A stretch of 64,000 nt of DNA from Anaeromicrobium sediminis (GCF_002270055.1 NZ_NIBG01000024.1:415-64414); one strand, 5' to 3'; numbered from the stretch's first letter, positions 1 through 9,826 are shown. Numbers and translations are program-made. The notes: generated by a model not told the origin, from the sequence alone.

Positions 1-96
1 CAACTGTGAACCTTCTACCCTAATCATAAGATTTGCACTATTTAGTCTGATAGTTACTTACCTTATAAACATTTTCATTTATATGACCGAAGTAAG
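1..96 (-). repeat. R1 dispersed repeat, copy A (cut by window start)
   Basis: This is the part of an R1 element that lies inside the window. Read on the minus strand it carries the R1 arm CTTACTTCGGTCATATAAAT and the core GTAAGTAACTATCAGAC, close to copy B at 3461-3623. The opposite arm lies beyond base 1. It sits downstream of the lysS terminator and has the same orientation as the other three copies. Confidence 0.75.
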
Positions 97-140
97 TTTG
101 TATACATTTTGTTTGAACATAGTTTGTGTATGGATAACAA

Positions 141-170
141 AAGATGAAACGATAATTATCGTTTCATCTT
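141..170 (-). terminator. Intrinsic terminator of lysS
   Basis: The near-perfect hairpin AAGATGAAACGAT/ATCGTTTCATCTT lies 11 bases past the lysS stop. On the minus strand it is followed by a short T-rich tail (TTGTTAT). The weak tail lowers certainty. Confidence 0.6.
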
Positions 171-180
171 CATATAAAAA

Positions 181-1653
181 TTATTTAATTGGCTTCATTG
201 TAGGGAAGAATAGTACGTCTCTTATAGATGGAGAGTCAGTAAGTAACATTACTAATCTATCTATACCAATACCGATTCCGCCTGTTGGAGGTAAACCAAT
301 TTCTAATGCATTTAAGAAATCTTCATCCATCATGGCAATCTCATCTTCACCTAAGTCTTTTCTTCTTACTTGTTCTTCAAATCTTTCTCTTTGATCGATT
401 GGATCATTTAACTCAGAGAATGCATTTGCAATTTCCCAAGTGTTAGCAAAAGCCTCAAATCTATGAGTGTATGCAGGATTTTCTGGATCTTTCTTAGCAA
501 AAGGAGATACTTCAACAGGGTGATGAGTTACAAAAGTAGGTTGGATTAAAGTATGCTCACAGAATTCTTCGAAGAATAGGTTTATAATATCACCCTTCTT
601 AAAATCTTTTCTAACTTCTAATCCTTTTTCCTTAGCTATCTTAATAGCTTCTTCATCAGTTGCAACTTCTTCTAAATTTATTCCTGTCATCTCTGTTACT
701 AAGTCTACCATTCTGATACGCTTCCAAGGAGGGGCTAAATCAATTTCCTTTCCTTGATATGTAAGTTTAGTAGTTCCAGCAGCAGCCATAGCCATTGCAG
801 ACACTACTTCTTCACACATTTGCATCATAACTTCATAATCTGCATAGGCCATATACCATTCTATAGTAGTAAACTCTGGGTTATGCTTTGGAGACATACC
901 TTCGTTTCTAAATAGTCTTCCTATTTCATAAACTCTATCTATACCACCAACTACTAATCTCTTTAAGTGAAGTTCTGTAGCAATTCTCATGTACATGTCT
1001 ATATCAAGAGCATTGTGATGAGTAATGAAAGGACTCGCATTAGCTCCAGATGCAACCGTATCTAGGATAGGCGTCTCCACCTCTAAGAAGTCCTTATCAT
1101 CTAAATATTTTCTTAAAGCCTTAATAGCTCTAGTTCTCTTAATAAATGTATCTTTAACTTCAGGATTTACTATAAGGTCTACATATCTTTGTCTGTATCT
1201 TAATTCCTTATCTTTAAGACCATGCCACTTTTCAGGAAGAGGCTTTAAAGACTTTGATAATAAACTTACTTCACTGGCTCTAACTGATACTTCTCCATTC
1301 TTAGTTTTGAAAACAGTACCTTTAACTCCAATAATATCCCCAATATCATAAGTAAGAGTTATATCGTACTCTTCTTCTCCTATAGCATCCTTTCTTACAT
1401 AAGATTGGATTCTACCTTGTTTGTCCTGCATGTCTAGGAAAGAAGCTTTCCCCATTCCTCTTTTGGCCATTATTCTTCCAGCCACAGAGACTTCTTTTCC
1501 TTCCATTTCTTCAAAGTTACCCTTAATGTCCCCACTAAAATGAGTTTGATCATACTTTTCTACCTTGTATGGATCTCTTCCCATTTTTCTTAAGGTATTT
1601 AACTTATCTCTTCTTACTTGCAGGACCTCACTTAATTGCATTTCCTCGCTCAT
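181..1653 (-). CDS. lysS: Lysyl-tRNA synthetase, class II
   Basis: This enzyme charges tRNA-Lys with lysine using ATP, in the cytoplasm. The 490-residue length is typical of bacterial class II LysRS. An N-terminal OB-fold anticodon-binding domain covers roughly residues 50-150. The class II catalytic core follows, with motif 2 around [15 protein letters not shown] and motif 3 near the C-terminus ([12 protein letters not shown]). The start begins MSEEMQ and lies 18 bases downstream of the greA stop, so greA and lysS form one transcription unit, a common arrangement in Firmicutes. Nothing looks damaged or unusual. Confidence 0.97.
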   Translation of the reverse strand: MSEEMQLSEVLQVRRDKLNTLRKMGRDPYKVEKYDQTHFSGDIKGNFEEMEGKEVSVAGRIMAKRGMGKASFLDMQDKQGRIQSYVRKDAIGEEEYDITLTYDIGDIIGVKGTVFKTKNGEVSVRASEVSLLSKSLKPLPEKWHGLKDKELRYRQRYVDLIVNPEVKDTFIKRTRAIKALRKYLDDKDFLEVETPILDTVASGANASPFITHHNALDIDMYMRIATELHLKRLVVGGIDRVYEIGRLFRNEGMSPKHNPEFTTIEWYMAYADYEVMMQMCEEVVSAMAMAAAGTTKLTYQGKEIDLAPPWKRIRMVDLVTEMTGINLEEVATDEEAIKIAKEKGLEVRKDFKKGDIINLFFEEFCEHTLIQPTFVTHHPVEVSPFAKKDPENPAYTHRFEAFANTWEIANAFSELNDPIDQRERFEEQVRRKDLGEDEIAMMDEDFLNALEIGLPPTGGIGIGIDRLVMLLTDSPSIRDVLFFPTMKPIK

Positions 1654-1671
1654 CCTTAGTCACCTCACAAT

Positions 1672-2151
1672 TTATCTTCTACTAATTTCTAAAACTTTAT
1701 ATTGCATTAATCCTTGAGGAGCGTGTACTTCTACAGTTTCCCCAACTTTACTTCCTATTAAAGCCATTCCAACAGGAGATTCATTTGAAATCTTTAATTC
1801 ATATGGATCAGCCTCAGCAGATCCTACTATTGTATATTCTATTTCCTCATCGAATTCCACATCAAATACCTTTACAGTTGATCCTATATTAACCACATCT
1901 AAAGATATTTCATCTTCAGATATTATTCTTGCTTTTCTCAATGTTGCTTCAAGTTTTGCAATTCTTTCCTCTAATTTTGCTTGTTCATTTTTAGCTTCGT
2001 CATATTCAGAGTTTTCACTAATATCTCCAAAAGCTATAGCTTCCTTAATTCTTGCTGCCACCTCTTGTCTTTTAACCGTTTTTAAAAGCTCTAATTCTTC
2101 TTCAGTTTTCCTATGTCCTTCTACCGTCAAGAGAATCTCTTTCTCACTCAT
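1672..2151 (-). CDS. greA: Transcription elongation factor GreA
   Basis: GreA rescues backtracked RNA polymerase by stimulating cleavage of the transcript 3' end through the secondary channel. The 159-residue protein has the standard layout. An N-terminal antiparallel coiled coil (about residues 10-75) carries the acidic tip within [15 protein letters not shown]-terminal FKBP-like domain follows, with the hallmark [16 protein letters not shown]. It is transcribed ahead of lysS with an 18-base gap. The 246 bases upstream, up to dusB, contain a terminator-like hairpin, so greA probably has its own promoter. Confidence 0.97.
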   Translation of the reverse strand: MSEKEILLTVEGHRKTEEELELLKTVKRQEVAARIKEAIAFGDISENSEYDEAKNEQAKLEERIAKLEATLRKARIISEDEISLDVVNIGSTVKVFDVEFDEEIEYTIVGSAEADPYELKISNESPVGMALIGSKVGETVEVHAPQGLMQYKVLEISRR

Positions 2152-2263
2152 TATGCTCCCTCTCCTTTTTATTTTATTTTAAGTTCAATTATTAAATAAT
2201 TATATTCTTTATGAACTAATTTATTCTTGTTAATAAGTGGTAAATCTTTTTGTCTACGACAAT

Positions 2264-2289
2264 AAGCACTGCTTTTACAGTGCTTTTTT
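2264..2289. terminator. Terminator-like hairpin between dusB and greA
   Basis: The stem AAGCACTG/CAGTGCTT with loop CTTTTA is followed by T6 on the plus strand. On the minus strand, where dusB would be read, the tail is the poorer TTATTGTC. It probably ends dusB transcription, but the better T-tract faces the strand with no gene. Confidence 0.5.
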
Positions 2290-2397
2290 CCTATGTATTC
2301 ACTTTTACTTTTCCACTATATGGATTTAATTATAGAGTACCTCCCATAGGGTTGTCAAGCGGCATATTTCCCATACACTTTAAGGCACATTATTCTT

Positions 2398-3375
2398 TTA
2401 TTCACCATGTTGGTAGTAGCTCTCCATAAATCTATTTAGTATGTCTAATATCTCTTCTTTTGAATTTAAATTATTAGTTTCTCCCCTTAATTTGTTGGAG
2501 TTTCTCACGCCCTTAAAATACCAGGCAATATGCTTTCTAATTTCCCTTACCGCCACATACTCAGTCTTATTTTCTATAAGAAGGTCTAAATGTTTCTTTA
2601 TGAGTTCCACCTTTTCTTCTATAGTAGGTTTCGGAATGATCTGTCCTGTTTTCAAGTAATGGGCTACCCTTTTGAATATCCAAGGATTCCCTTGGGCTCC
2701 CCTTGCAATCATAACACCATCACACCCTGTTAATTCTACCATATTTTTTGCATCTTCCACAGAAAAAACATCTCCATTGCCTATAACAGGAATACTTACA
2801 GCTTCTTTTACTTCTTTAATAATATTCCAATCAGCTTTACCCGTATAAAACTCTTCTCTAGTTCTTCCATGGACAGCAACTAAACTAGCTCCACTGTCTT
2901 CTATAATTTTAGCCATTTCTACCGCATTTATACTAGAATCATCCCAACCCTTCCTTATTTTCACAGTTACAGGTTTTATAGATTCCCTTACAACGGCTTT
3001 TATAACTTCTCCTGCTAATTTAGGGTTCTTCATTAAAGCTGATCCATCACCATTTTTTATTATCTTAGGTGTAGGACAACCCATATTAATATCTAATACT
3101 GCATTTTCTAAATTATTAAGCTTAGCAGCAGCTCTACCCATAAAATCCGGGTCAGAACCAAATATCTGAAGTGCCACAGGTTTTTCTACATCTTCTATCT
3201 TAGTAAGCATATGGGTCTTCTTATCCTCATAACAAAGGCCCTTTGCACTAACCATCTCCGTATAAACCATACCAGCACCGCATTCCTTACACAATATCCT
3301 AAAAGAAAGGTCTGTCACTCCAGCCATTGGTCCTAAAAATACATTATTATCTATATTAACATCTCCTATATATAT
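2398..3375 (-). CDS. dusB: tRNA-dihydrouridine synthase, DusB type, with apparent non-AUG start
   Basis: Dus enzymes use FMN and NADPH to reduce uridines in the tRNA D-loop. Family signatures are MAGVTDLSFR, the catalytic-cysteine region DINMGCPTPK, VKIRKGWDD, VHGRTREEF and IGNGDVFS. The first ATG in frame (3327) would start inside the FMN-binding GPMAGVTD strand and lose the conserved N-terminal strand. Upstream in the same frame the DNA encodes YIGDVNIDNNVFLGP, exactly what DusB proteins carry. The only codons before that stretch are ATC and ATA, and an in-frame TGA lies about ten codons further up. A GGGAGAGGAG ribosome site sits just before ATC-ATA. I therefore place the start at ATA (3375); ATC at 3378 is also possible. 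The product assignment is firm, the start is inferred. Confidence 0.9.
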   Translation of the reverse strand: MYIGDVNIDNNVFLGPMAGVTDLSFRILCKECGAGMVYTEMVSAKGLCYEDKKTHMLTKIEDVEKPVALQIFGSDPDFMGRAAAKLNNLENAVLDINMGCPTPKIIKNGDGSALMKNPKLAGEVIKAVVRESIKPVTVKIRKGWDDSSINAVEMAKIIEDSGASLVAVHGRTREEFYTGKADWNIIKEVKEAVSIPVIGNGDVFSVEDAKNMVELTGCDGVMIARGAQGNPWIFKRVAHYLKTGQIIPKPTIEEKVELIKKHLDLLIENKTEYVAVREIRKHIAWYFKGVRNSNKLRGETNNLNSKEEILDILNRFMESYYQHGE

Positions 3376-3460
3376 GATACTCCTCTCCCTTCTTTTAAAA
3401 GTTCACGGTTAAGCTTTCATATATAAACATACCACTTCCAAATCCAATAAACTCTAGCTA

Positions 3461-3623
3461 CTTACAAGGGAATATAACTGAAAAATTTTTAGAAGGTGGA
3501 ACATCAGAACATCATATACTGCAAACAATTATGAATCTTCTACCGTAAGTATACTATTCACACTTTATAGTCTGATAGCGACTTACCTTATAAAATATTT
3601 TTCAGTTATATGACCGAAGTAAG
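3461..3623 (-). repeat. R1 dispersed repeat, copy B
   Basis: A 163-bp imperfect palindrome. The left arm (cttac..gg.atataactgaaaaa) is complementary to the right arm (tttttcagttatat..cc.aagtaag). On the minus strand the core reads GGTAAGTCGCTATCAGAC ... TCTGATGTTCCACC, and ATCAGA/TCTGAT forms an inner stem. It occupies most of the gap between birA and dusB. No open reading frame is apparent. Confidence 0.85.
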
Positions 3624-3692
3624 TTCACATCCCTTTAGATTAGAAGCGGTTTATCAATATATACAAGTCCACTCAACCTTATTATTCACATT

Positions 3693-4682
3693 TTACACAT
3701 ACTCATACAATCCTCTTACAGAAACTTCTCCTGAAAAGACTTTCTCAACTCGTCCATCTTCATATTCTACTACAAGTTCCCCTTCTTCACTAAGGTCAAT
3801 GGCACGAGCTTTAACTTCACTATCTCTACTTATAATCCTCACAGTATTATTTAATGTAGCAGAATATTGTCTGCATATATCTATACTCTTTTCTATGGAC
3901 CTACTCTCTATAAAATCCATATAAAGCTTTTCAAACTCATATAGTATTTCCTTCACTATTTCTTTTCTAGAAATATCATCATCCATATATTTAGCCAATG
4001 ATACAGCCTTATCTGCCACATCTTCAGGAAGTAGAGTCTCATCCATATTAGCATTAACTCCAATACCCACTATGACAAAGTTAACCTTATCAATCTCTGC
4101 ACTCATCTCTGTTAAAATGCCACATACCTTCTTCTTATGGAGAACTATATCATTAGGCCACTTTATAAGTACATCATCCTTAGTAAACTTTCTTAAAGCT
4201 TCAGTTATGGCAGCTGCCACAATTTGAGTTATCTTCATGGCATGGGTAGGTATTATATCCGGTCTTAATATGATAGACATCCAGATACCTTGCCCCTTTG
4301 GAGATACCCAACTTCGCCCAAGTCTCCCACGACCCTTAGTCTGCTCTTCTGCTATTACTACAGTACCTTCTTCTGCACCTTCTAAGGCTATGGCCTTAGC
4401 ATGATTACTTGTAGAATCTATACTATCAAAATGTATTATTTCTTTCCCTATCACTTTATTCTTCATGTCTATGGATAAAAGCTTAGAATCTAATTTATCC
4501 CCTTCTTTTATTAACATGTACCCTCGTTTAGGTACTGATTCTATCTTATATCCTTCTTCCTTTAACTTCTTTATATGTTTCCATACAGCAGTTCTGCTCA
4601 CTCCTATGCTCTTGCTAAGCTCTTCTCCCGATATGAATTTATCCTTACTGTTTATTAGAACTTCTAATATTCTTTTTCTCAT
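3693..4682 (-). CDS. birA: Biotin-protein ligase / biotin operon repressor BirA
   Basis: BirA attaches biotin to carrier-protein lysines through biotinyl-5'-AMP and, in the long form, represses biotin genes. This is the long form of 329 residues. An N-terminal winged helix (about 1-60, with GVSRTAVWKHIKKLKEEGY) is followed by the catalytic domain with the biotin-binding loop GRGRLGRSW (117-125) and KWPNDI. The ATG has a GGGGGAA ribosome site. It lies directly downstream of the sodium-pump decarboxylase genes, whose carrier subunit (6013-6405) needs biotin, so this ligase is the obvious modifier. A terminator at 4777-4815 separates the two, so birA probably has its own promoter. Confidence 0.96.
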   Translation of the reverse strand: MRKRILEVLINSKDKFISGEELSKSIGVSRTAVWKHIKKLKEEGYKIESVPKRGYMLIKEGDKLDSKLLSIDMKNKVIGKEIIHFDSIDSTSNHAKAIALEGAEEGTVVIAEEQTKGRGRLGRSWVSPKGQGIWMSIILRPDIIPTHAMKITQIVAAAITEALRKFTKDDVLIKWPNDIVLHKKKVCGILTEMSAEIDKVNFVIVGIGVNANMDETLLPEDVADKAVSLAKYMDDDISRKEIVKEILYEFEKLYMDFIESRSIEKSIDICRQYSATLNNTVRIISRDSEVKARAIDLSEEGELVVEYEDGRVEKVFSGEVSVRGLYEYV

Positions 4683-4776
4683 AATATATTCCCCCTAATA
4701 CCTAGTGGAATTAACTAGATTCTTATAATAACCTATCAAATTAAAGTATATCAAAAGAATAAAAAAAGACAAAGAA

Positions 4777-4815
4777 AAAGATGTGAAAAAGGCTCCGTCC
4801 CTTTTCCACATCTTT
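4777..4815 (-). terminator. Terminator of the decarboxylase operon
   Basis: A long hairpin, AAAGATGTGgaAAAGG paired with CCTTTTTCACATCTTT, lies 9 bases after the mmdB stop on the minus strand and is followed by TTCTTTGTCTTTTTTT. It closes the propionate operon before birA. Confidence 0.8.
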
Positions 4816-4823
4816 ATTATTCT

Positions 4824-5975
4824 TTAGCCAAATAGAGATAACATAACCCCTGCTGCTACGGCAGAACCTATAACTCCCGATACGTTAGGTCCCATAGCAT
4901 GCATTAGTAGGAAGTTTGAAGGATTTTCCTTTTGTCCTACTACTTGAGATACTCTAGCTGCCATAGGTACGGCAGATACTCCTGCAGAACCTATAAGTGG
5001 GTTTATCTTTCCACCAGATAATTTGTTCATTATCTTAGCTAAGATAAGTCCTGCTGCAGTTCCCACTGCGAAAGCTAATACTCCTAAAACAATAATCTTA
5101 ATTGTAGTTGCTCTTAAGAATTGCTCAGCAGTAGCTGTAGCTCCTACTGATAATCCTAGGAATATAGTTACTATATTCATTAAAGCATTTGTAGCTGTGT
5201 CAGTAAGTCTTCCCACAACTCCAGATTCTTTAAATAAGTTACCAAGCATAAGCATACCTACTAGAGTAGCTGCTGGTGGTAATATTAAAGATACTACCAC
5301 TGTAACCGTTATAGGGAATATAATCTTTTCCACTTTAGTTACAGGTCTTAATTGATCCATCTTAATCATACGCTCTTCCTTAGTAGTTAAGGCCTTCATA
5401 ATAGGTGGCTGAATGATTGGAACTAATGCCATATACGAGTAAGCCGCAACTGCTATAGGTCCTAAAAGATGTGGAGCTAACTTAGAAGTTAAGAATATAG
5501 CCGTTGGACCATCTGCTCCTCCAATTATTCCTATAGCTCCTGCTTCTTGTCCTGTAAATCCAAGAAGTATAGCTCCTAAGAAAGTGGTAAATATACCAAA
5601 TTGTGCTGCTGCTCCTAAAAGTAGAGCTCTTGGATTAGCTATAAGTGGACCGAAGTCTGTCATAGCTCCAACTCCCATGAATATAATAGGAGGGAATATT
5701 CCAAGTTCATCTCCTTGGAAGAAGTAATATAGTAATCCACCTGGTTGTACATGATGACCTACCATTTCTGGAAGTGCCATCATTCCTGCCTTAGGTAAGT
5801 TAGTAAGTAACATACCAAAAGCAATAGGTACTAATAGTAATGGTTCGAATTCTTTCTTAATAGCTAAATATAACAATACGAAAGATATAAAAAGCATTAG
5901 TACATGGCCTAAGCTAATGCCATCAGGTCCAAAGAATGCAGTACTTTCTATAAATTTTACGATAGTCTGTCCCAT
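4824..5975 (-). CDS. mmdB: Sodium-pumping decarboxylase, beta subunit (membrane sodium channel)
   Basis: This is the integral membrane subunit of biotin-dependent, sodium-translocating decarboxylases (OadB/MmdB/GcdB). It decarboxylates carboxybiotin and moves sodium ions out of the cell. The 383-residue protein has about nine to eleven hydrophobic segments. It carries the family signature [20 protein letters not shown], which includes the essential aspartate, and the conserved C-terminal [18 protein letters not shown] and [15 protein letters not shown]. It is the last of the co-transcribed mmdA-D-C-B set, 37 bases after the biotin carrier gene. Substrate assignment to methylmalonyl-CoA rests on the mutase and epimerase genes in the same operon. 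Confidence 0.96.
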   Translation of the reverse strand: MGQTIVKFIESTAFFGPDGISLGHVLMLFISFVLLYLAIKKEFEPLLLVPIAFGMLLTNLPKAGMMALPEMVGHHVQPGGLLYYFFQGDELGIFPPIIFMGVGAMTDFGPLIANPRALLLGAAAQFGIFTTFLGAILLGFTGQEAGAIGIIGGADGPTAIFLTSKLAPHLLGPIAVAAYSYMALVPIIQPPIMKALTTKEERMIKMDQLRPVTKVEKIIFPITVTVVVSLILPPAATLVGMLMLGNLFKESGVVGRLTDTATNALMNIVTIFLGLSVGATATAEQFLRATTIKIIVLGVLAFAVGTAAGLILAKIMNKLSGGKINPLIGSAGVSAVPMAARVSQVVGQKENPSNFLLMHAMGPNVSGVIGSAVAAGVMLSLFG

Positions 5976-6012
5976 AGTAAATCTCCTTTCTTATGAAATT
6001 AGGATTCCTAGA

Positions 6013-6405
6013 CTATCCTAATGTAATTAATACGTCTCCAGCATTAACTGATGCACCCTTAGATGCACTTACAGATACTACTTTACCTGCTGCTGGTGCC
6101 ATAATTTCATTTTCCATCTTCATAGCTTCTAGAATTAATAATACTTGACCTTGCTCTACAGTATCTCCTTCATTTACCTTAACGTCTAATACAGTTCCTG
6201 GCATTGGAGCTGATACAGTACTTCCTCCCGCTGGTGCTGGAGCTGCTGCCTTTGGAGCTGCTTTAGGTGCTGGAGCTGCTTTAGGTGCTGCTGGTCTTGG
6301 TGCAGCTGCTGGTCTTGCAACTGGTGCTGGAGCCTGAACTCCTCCAATTTCTTCTACTTCAACTTCATATGTATTTCCATTAACACTTATATTGAATTTT
6401 CTCAT
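6013..6405 (-). CDS. mmdC: Biotin carboxyl carrier subunit of the decarboxylase
   Basis: The small carrier shuttles the carboxyl group from the carboxyltransferase (MmdA) to the membrane subunit (MmdB). It has 130 residues. A short N-terminal beta segment is followed by an Ala/Pro/Lys-rich flexible linker (about 25-60) and a C-terminal biotinyl domain with the motif EAMKM, where Lys96 is the predicted biotinylation site. The ribosome site AAGGAGG is strong, which fits the high carrier demand. It lies between mmdD and mmdB, the same order as in Propionigenium-type operons. The linker is low-complexity, so its exact length may vary between relatives. Confidence 0.95.
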   Translation of the reverse strand: MRKFNISVNGNTYEVEVEEIGGVQAPAPVARPAAAPRPAAPKAAPAPKAAPKAAAPAPAGGSTVSAPMPGTVLDVKVNEGDTVEQGQVLLILEAMKMENEIMAPAAGKVVSVSASKGASVNAGDVLITLG

Positions 6406-6440
6406 TTCGATAATCCTCCTTATGATACTTTAAGTTTTAA

Positions 6441-6845
6441 CTATAATCTATTTCCTAATTGTTCTGCTCTTCCTGCTTGACCCCATGCTGGAGTTTCATC
6501 AATTACTCTTACAATGTTTCTAACTACTAAGTTATGAGTTGATGTATTTAAACTAGCTGCTATAGCTGCAGTTATAACAGCAACTAATTCCTCATCGTTT
6601 TCTTCATCACAAGCTGGTTCTAACACTGGCTGAGGTGCAGCTTGTGGTGCAACAGTAACTACTTCTTTCTTTTCTTCTTTAACTAGCATCTTAGTCATAG
6701 TTACTATAAGACCCCAAAGAAGCATTAGTACAGCAAAAGTGATCCCCATACCAAGTACAGTTACCATTAAGGAAGCAGTAAGCTTTTCTCCCATTGATAG
6801 AGTTTTAATCATCTCAGGGTTTGCAAATTTATCTAATAAAGTCAT
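6441..6845 (-). CDS. mmdD: Sodium-pumping decarboxylase, gamma/delta subunit (OadG family)
   Basis: This small membrane-anchored subunit assembles the soluble carboxyltransferase with the membrane pump. It has 134 residues, one N-terminal membrane helix (about 22-50, LTASLMVTVLGMGITFAVLM), a charged and Ala/Pro-rich linker, and a C-terminal region ending VRNIVRVIDETPAWGQAGR. That tail is typical of the delta subunits, which bind MmdA. It starts 15 bases after mmdA and is 35 bases ahead of the carrier gene. The family is short and divergent, so position in the operon supports the call as much as sequence. Confidence 0.9.
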   Translation of the reverse strand: MTLLDKFANPEMIKTLSMGEKLTASLMVTVLGMGITFAVLMLLWGLIVTMTKMLVKEEKKEVVTVAPQAAPQPVLEPACDEENDEELVAVITAAIAASLNTSTHNLVVRNIVRVIDETPAWGQAGRAEQLGNRL

Positions 6846-6860
6846 ATTATCACCTTCCTT

Positions 6861-8408
6861 CTATAGAGGGATATTACCATGTTTTTTAGCTGGTCTTGTT
6901 TCTCTCTTAGACATTAACATATTAAACGCATCCACAAGTCTCGGTCTTGATGCATTTGGCTCAATCACGTCATCCACATAACCTCTCTCAGCTGCTTTGT
7001 ATGGAGTAGCAAACTCTTCTGTGTACTCAGCAATCTTTTGAGCTCTAGTTTCTTGTGGGTTTTCAGAATTCTTAATATCATTTCTAAATATGATATTTGC
7101 AGCCCCTTGAGGTCCCATAACTGCAATCTCAGCACTTGGCCAAGCTAATACCATGTCAGCTCCTAATTCTTTACAGCACATTGCAATATAAGATCCACCA
7201 TAAGCTTTTCTTACGATCATAGTTACTTTTGGTACAGTAGCTTCACTGTATGCATAAAGCATCTTAGCACCGTGTCTAATGATTCCACCATACTCTTGAG
7301 TAGTTCCTGGTAAGAAACCTGGTACGTCTACAATGTTTAAAAGTGGAATATTAAATGCATCACAAGTTCTTATGAATCTTGCAGCCTTGTCAGAAGCATT
7401 AATTTCTAAACATCCTGCTAAGAACTTAGGTTGGTTAGCTATAATACCAACACTTCTTCCGTTAATTCTAGCAAAACATGTGATAATATTCTTTGCAAAA
7501 TGAGGAAGAACTTCGAAGTAGTCTCCATCATCTACAACATTTCTTATTATGTCAAACATATCATAGGCTTTATTTGGATTATCTGGTAATAATGTATCTA
7601 ATTCAGGTATAATTTTGTTAATATCGTCTTCCGTTTCAAATACAGGAGCCGTCTCCATATTATTAGATGGTAAGTAGCTTAATAATCTTCTTACTTCAGC
7701 TATACACTCTTCGTCAGTAGCTGCCATTTGATGTGCAACACCACTTACAGAGTTATGAGTCATAGCTCCACCTAATTGTTCTGCAGAAACTTCTTCACCT
7801 GTAACCGTCTTGATTACTTGTGGTCCTGTAATAAACATTTTACTAGTTTGATCAACCATGAATATAAAGTCAGTGATACCTGGTGAATAAACTGCTCCAC
7901 CTGCACAAGGTCCCATAATAACAGAAATTTGTGGGATTACTCCTGATGCTATAGTATTTCTATAGAAAATTTTTGCATATCCTGATAATGCATCTACTGC
8001 TTCTTGGATTCTAGCTCCACCAGAGTCATTAAGACCAACAACTGGCGCTCCAACCTTCATAGCATTATCTAATGTTTTGCAAATCTTAGCTGCATGCATT
8101 TCTCCTAAAGATCCACCAATTACAGTGAAATCTTGTGCAAATGCATAAACTATTCTTCCATCTACCATTCCATATCCAGTAACAACACCTTCACCTGGTG
8201 CTTCTGTCTTTTCCATTCCAAAGTTAGTGCATCTATGCTTAACGAATGCATCTATCTCAACAAATGTACCTTCATCGAACAGTAAGTTTATTCTCTCCCT
8301 AGCAGTTAACTTTCCTGATGCGTGTTGCTTATCTATTCTTTTAGCTCCCCCACCCATCATGATTGTTTCTTTTCTTTTACGCAGATCTTCTATCTTGTTT
8401 ACTGCCAT
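6861..8408 (-). CDS. mmdA: Methylmalonyl-CoA decarboxylase, carboxyltransferase alpha subunit
   Basis: MmdA transfers the carboxyl group of (S)-methylmalonyl-CoA to the biotin of the carrier, giving propionyl-CoA. The 515-residue protein has the two crotonase-like domains of acyl-CoA carboxyltransferases. These include GGGAKRIDKQHASGKLTAR near the N-terminus, the first oxyanion region DSGGARIQEAVDALSGY, GPCAGGAVYSPGITDF, the second-domain VDVPGFLPGTTQEYGGIIRHGAKM, and KAYGGSYIAMCCKELGAD. It closely follows the epimerase gene (58 bases). The same family includes propionyl-CoA carboxylase beta subunits. The adjacent OadG and OadB genes and the absence of a biotin carboxylase gene favour the decarboxylase direction. 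Confidence 0.95.
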   Translation of the reverse strand: MAVNKIEDLRKRKETIMMGGGAKRIDKQHASGKLTARERINLLFDEGTFVEIDAFVKHRCTNFGMEKTEAPGEGVVTGYGMVDGRIVYAFAQDFTVIGGSLGEMHAAKICKTLDNAMKVGAPVVGLNDSGGARIQEAVDALSGYAKIFYRNTIASGVIPQISVIMGPCAGGAVYSPGITDFIFMVDQTSKMFITGPQVIKTVTGEEVSAEQLGGAMTHNSVSGVAHQMAATDEECIAEVRRLLSYLPSNNMETAPVFETEDDINKIIPELDTLLPDNPNKAYDMFDIIRNVVDDGDYFEVLPHFAKNIITCFARINGRSVGIIANQPKFLAGCLEINASDKAARFIRTCDAFNIPLLNIVDVPGFLPGTTQEYGGIIRHGAKMLYAYSEATVPKVTMIVRKAYGGSYIAMCCKELGADMVLAWPSAEIAVMGPQGAANIIFRNDIKNSENPQETRAQKIAEYTEEFATPYKAAERGYVDDVIEPNASRPRLVDAFNMLMSKRETRPAKKHGNIPL

Positions 8409-8466
8409 TTGTCTAAACCTCCTACTTTATAATTAGACTACACTAAGCCGTTACTTTTACGACTTA

Positions 8467-8868
8467 TTATCTCTCACTTAGTTCAACTAATACACCGTTT
8501 GTACTCTTTGGATGACAGAATGCAATTTTTGCTCCACCTGCTCCATATCTTGGCGTTTCATCGATCATTCTAACACCCTTTGCTTTCATATCAGCAATGG
8601 CTTCTTCAATATTACTAACTCTAAAAGCTATATGTTGCATTCCTTCGCCTTTTTTCTCAATATATCTAGCGATAGGACCATCCTTATCAGTTGACTCTAG
8701 AAGTTCTACTTCAGTGTCTCCAACTGGTAAAAATGCTACTTTAACCTTTTGCTCTTCAACAACTTCTGTTCCTTCTAATTCTAATCCTAAAACTTCTTGA
8801 TAGAACTTCAAAGTTGCCTCTAAGTCTTTTACAGCTATACCTATATGGTCTACTTTTAATGCCTTCAT
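8467..8868 (-). CDS. mce: Methylmalonyl-CoA epimerase
   Basis: This enzyme interconverts (R)- and (S)-methylmalonyl-CoA, linking the mutase product to the decarboxylase substrate. It is a 133-residue vicinal-oxygen-chelate protein with paired beta-alpha-beta modules. Expected metal ligands are visible as His8 in KVDHIGIAV, the histidine in GMQHIAFRV and the glutamate near the C-terminus (NGVLVELSE). It lies between meaB and mmdA with gaps of 25 and 58 bases. The length and motifs match the short prokaryotic Mce form. Confidence 0.96.
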   Translation of the reverse strand: MKALKVDHIGIAVKDLEATLKFYQEVLGLELEGTEVVEEQKVKVAFLPVGDTEVELLESTDKDGPIARYIEKKGEGMQHIAFRVSNIEEAIADMKAKGVRMIDETPRYGAGGAKIAFCHPKSTNGVLVELSER

Positions 8869-8893
8869 TTCATTACCCTCTTCCCTAAAAATA

Positions 8894-9826
8894 TTATTTA
8901 ATATTGTTTAGTATTTCTTCTGCAGACGTGTATGGGTCCACCTCTCTATTTGCCACCTTCTTTGAAAGTTCATCTACTAGTTTTTCTTTACTTGACTTAT
9001 CTAGGATCATTCCCATTAGATTATCCTTTACTAAATCAATAATTTCAAGTTTTGAGTTTTGAACTCTTCTTTCTTCATAAAGACCACTTTCCTTTAAGAA
9101 TTCCAGATGTTTTTTAATATCATTTAACAAATCATCTATACCTTCATTTTTAATAGCTATTGCCATATTAACTGGTGGTCTCCACTTAGCTTCCTTGTTA
9201 AAATCTAGCATCATTTCAATTTCAGTAGCAGTTCTTTTAGCCCCATCCCTATCTGCTTTATTTATTGCAAATACATCTCCAATTTCCATGATTCCCGCCT
9301 TAATAGCTTGAATATCATCTCCAAGACCTGGAACCATAACCATTAGAGTTGTATCTGCATTTTTAGCTATATCTACTTCTGATTGGCCAACACCTACAGT
9401 TTCAATAAATATATAATCTACACCATAGATGTCAAGAACCTTAACAGCAGCACGAGTAGCTTTTGATAATCCTCCTAGGTGACCACGAGCTCCCATACTC
9501 CTGATAAAAACACCAGGGTCAGTATTTAATTCACTCATTCTTACCCTATCACCTAGTATAGATCCACCTGTAAAAGGACTTGTCGGGTCAACTGCAATTA
9601 CACCAACCGTTTTCCCTTCTCTTCTCAATGCCTTCACAAGTTTGTCTGTCAATGTACTCTTTCCTGCTCCTGGTGGTCCTGTAATACCTATCACATGAGC
9701 ATTTCCAGTTTTATTATACAACTTTTTCAGAATTTTAAAAGCCTCTTTTTCACCATTTTCGGCTAAAGTTATCAGTCTAGCTACAGCTCTTTTTTCTTTA
9801 TTCAATATTCTTTGTTCTAAATCCAT
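8894..9826 (-). CDS. meaB: MeaB/ArgK-type GTPase, methylmalonyl-CoA mutase chaperone
   Basis: MeaB protects and reloads the B12 cofactor of methylmalonyl-CoA mutase in a GTP-dependent way. The protein is about 310 residues, with a Walker A motif GPPGAGKST (about 50-58), the switch region around DPTSPFTGGSILGDRVRM, FIETVGVGQSE, and the base-specificity motif NKAD. I chose the internal ATG (9826), which has AGGTGG eight bases upstream, over the GTG pair further up. Family members were once called ArgK/LAO ATPases, but the adjacent mutase genes fix the role here. Confidence 0.95.
   Translation of the reverse strand: MDLEQRILNKEKRAVARLITLAENGEKEAFKILKKLYNKTGNAHVIGITGPPGAGKSTLTDKLVKALRREGKTVGVIAVDPTSPFTGGSILGDRVRMSELNTDPGVFIRSMGARGHLGGLSKATRAAVKVLDIYGVDYIFIETVGVGQSEVDIAKNADTTLMVMVPGLGDDIQAIKAGIMEIGDVFAINKADRDGAKRTATEIEMMLDFNKEAKWRPPVNMAIAIKNEGIDDLLNDIKKHLEFLKESGLYEERRVQNSKLEIIDLVKDNLMGMILDKSSKEKLVDELSKKVANREVDPYTSAEEILNNIK

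Noticed and set aside
6861-8408. MmdA as propionyl-CoA carboxylase beta subunit
   Set aside because: No biotin carboxylase gene is present, and OadG and OadB subunits lie in the same operon, which indicates a sodium-pumping decarboxylase.
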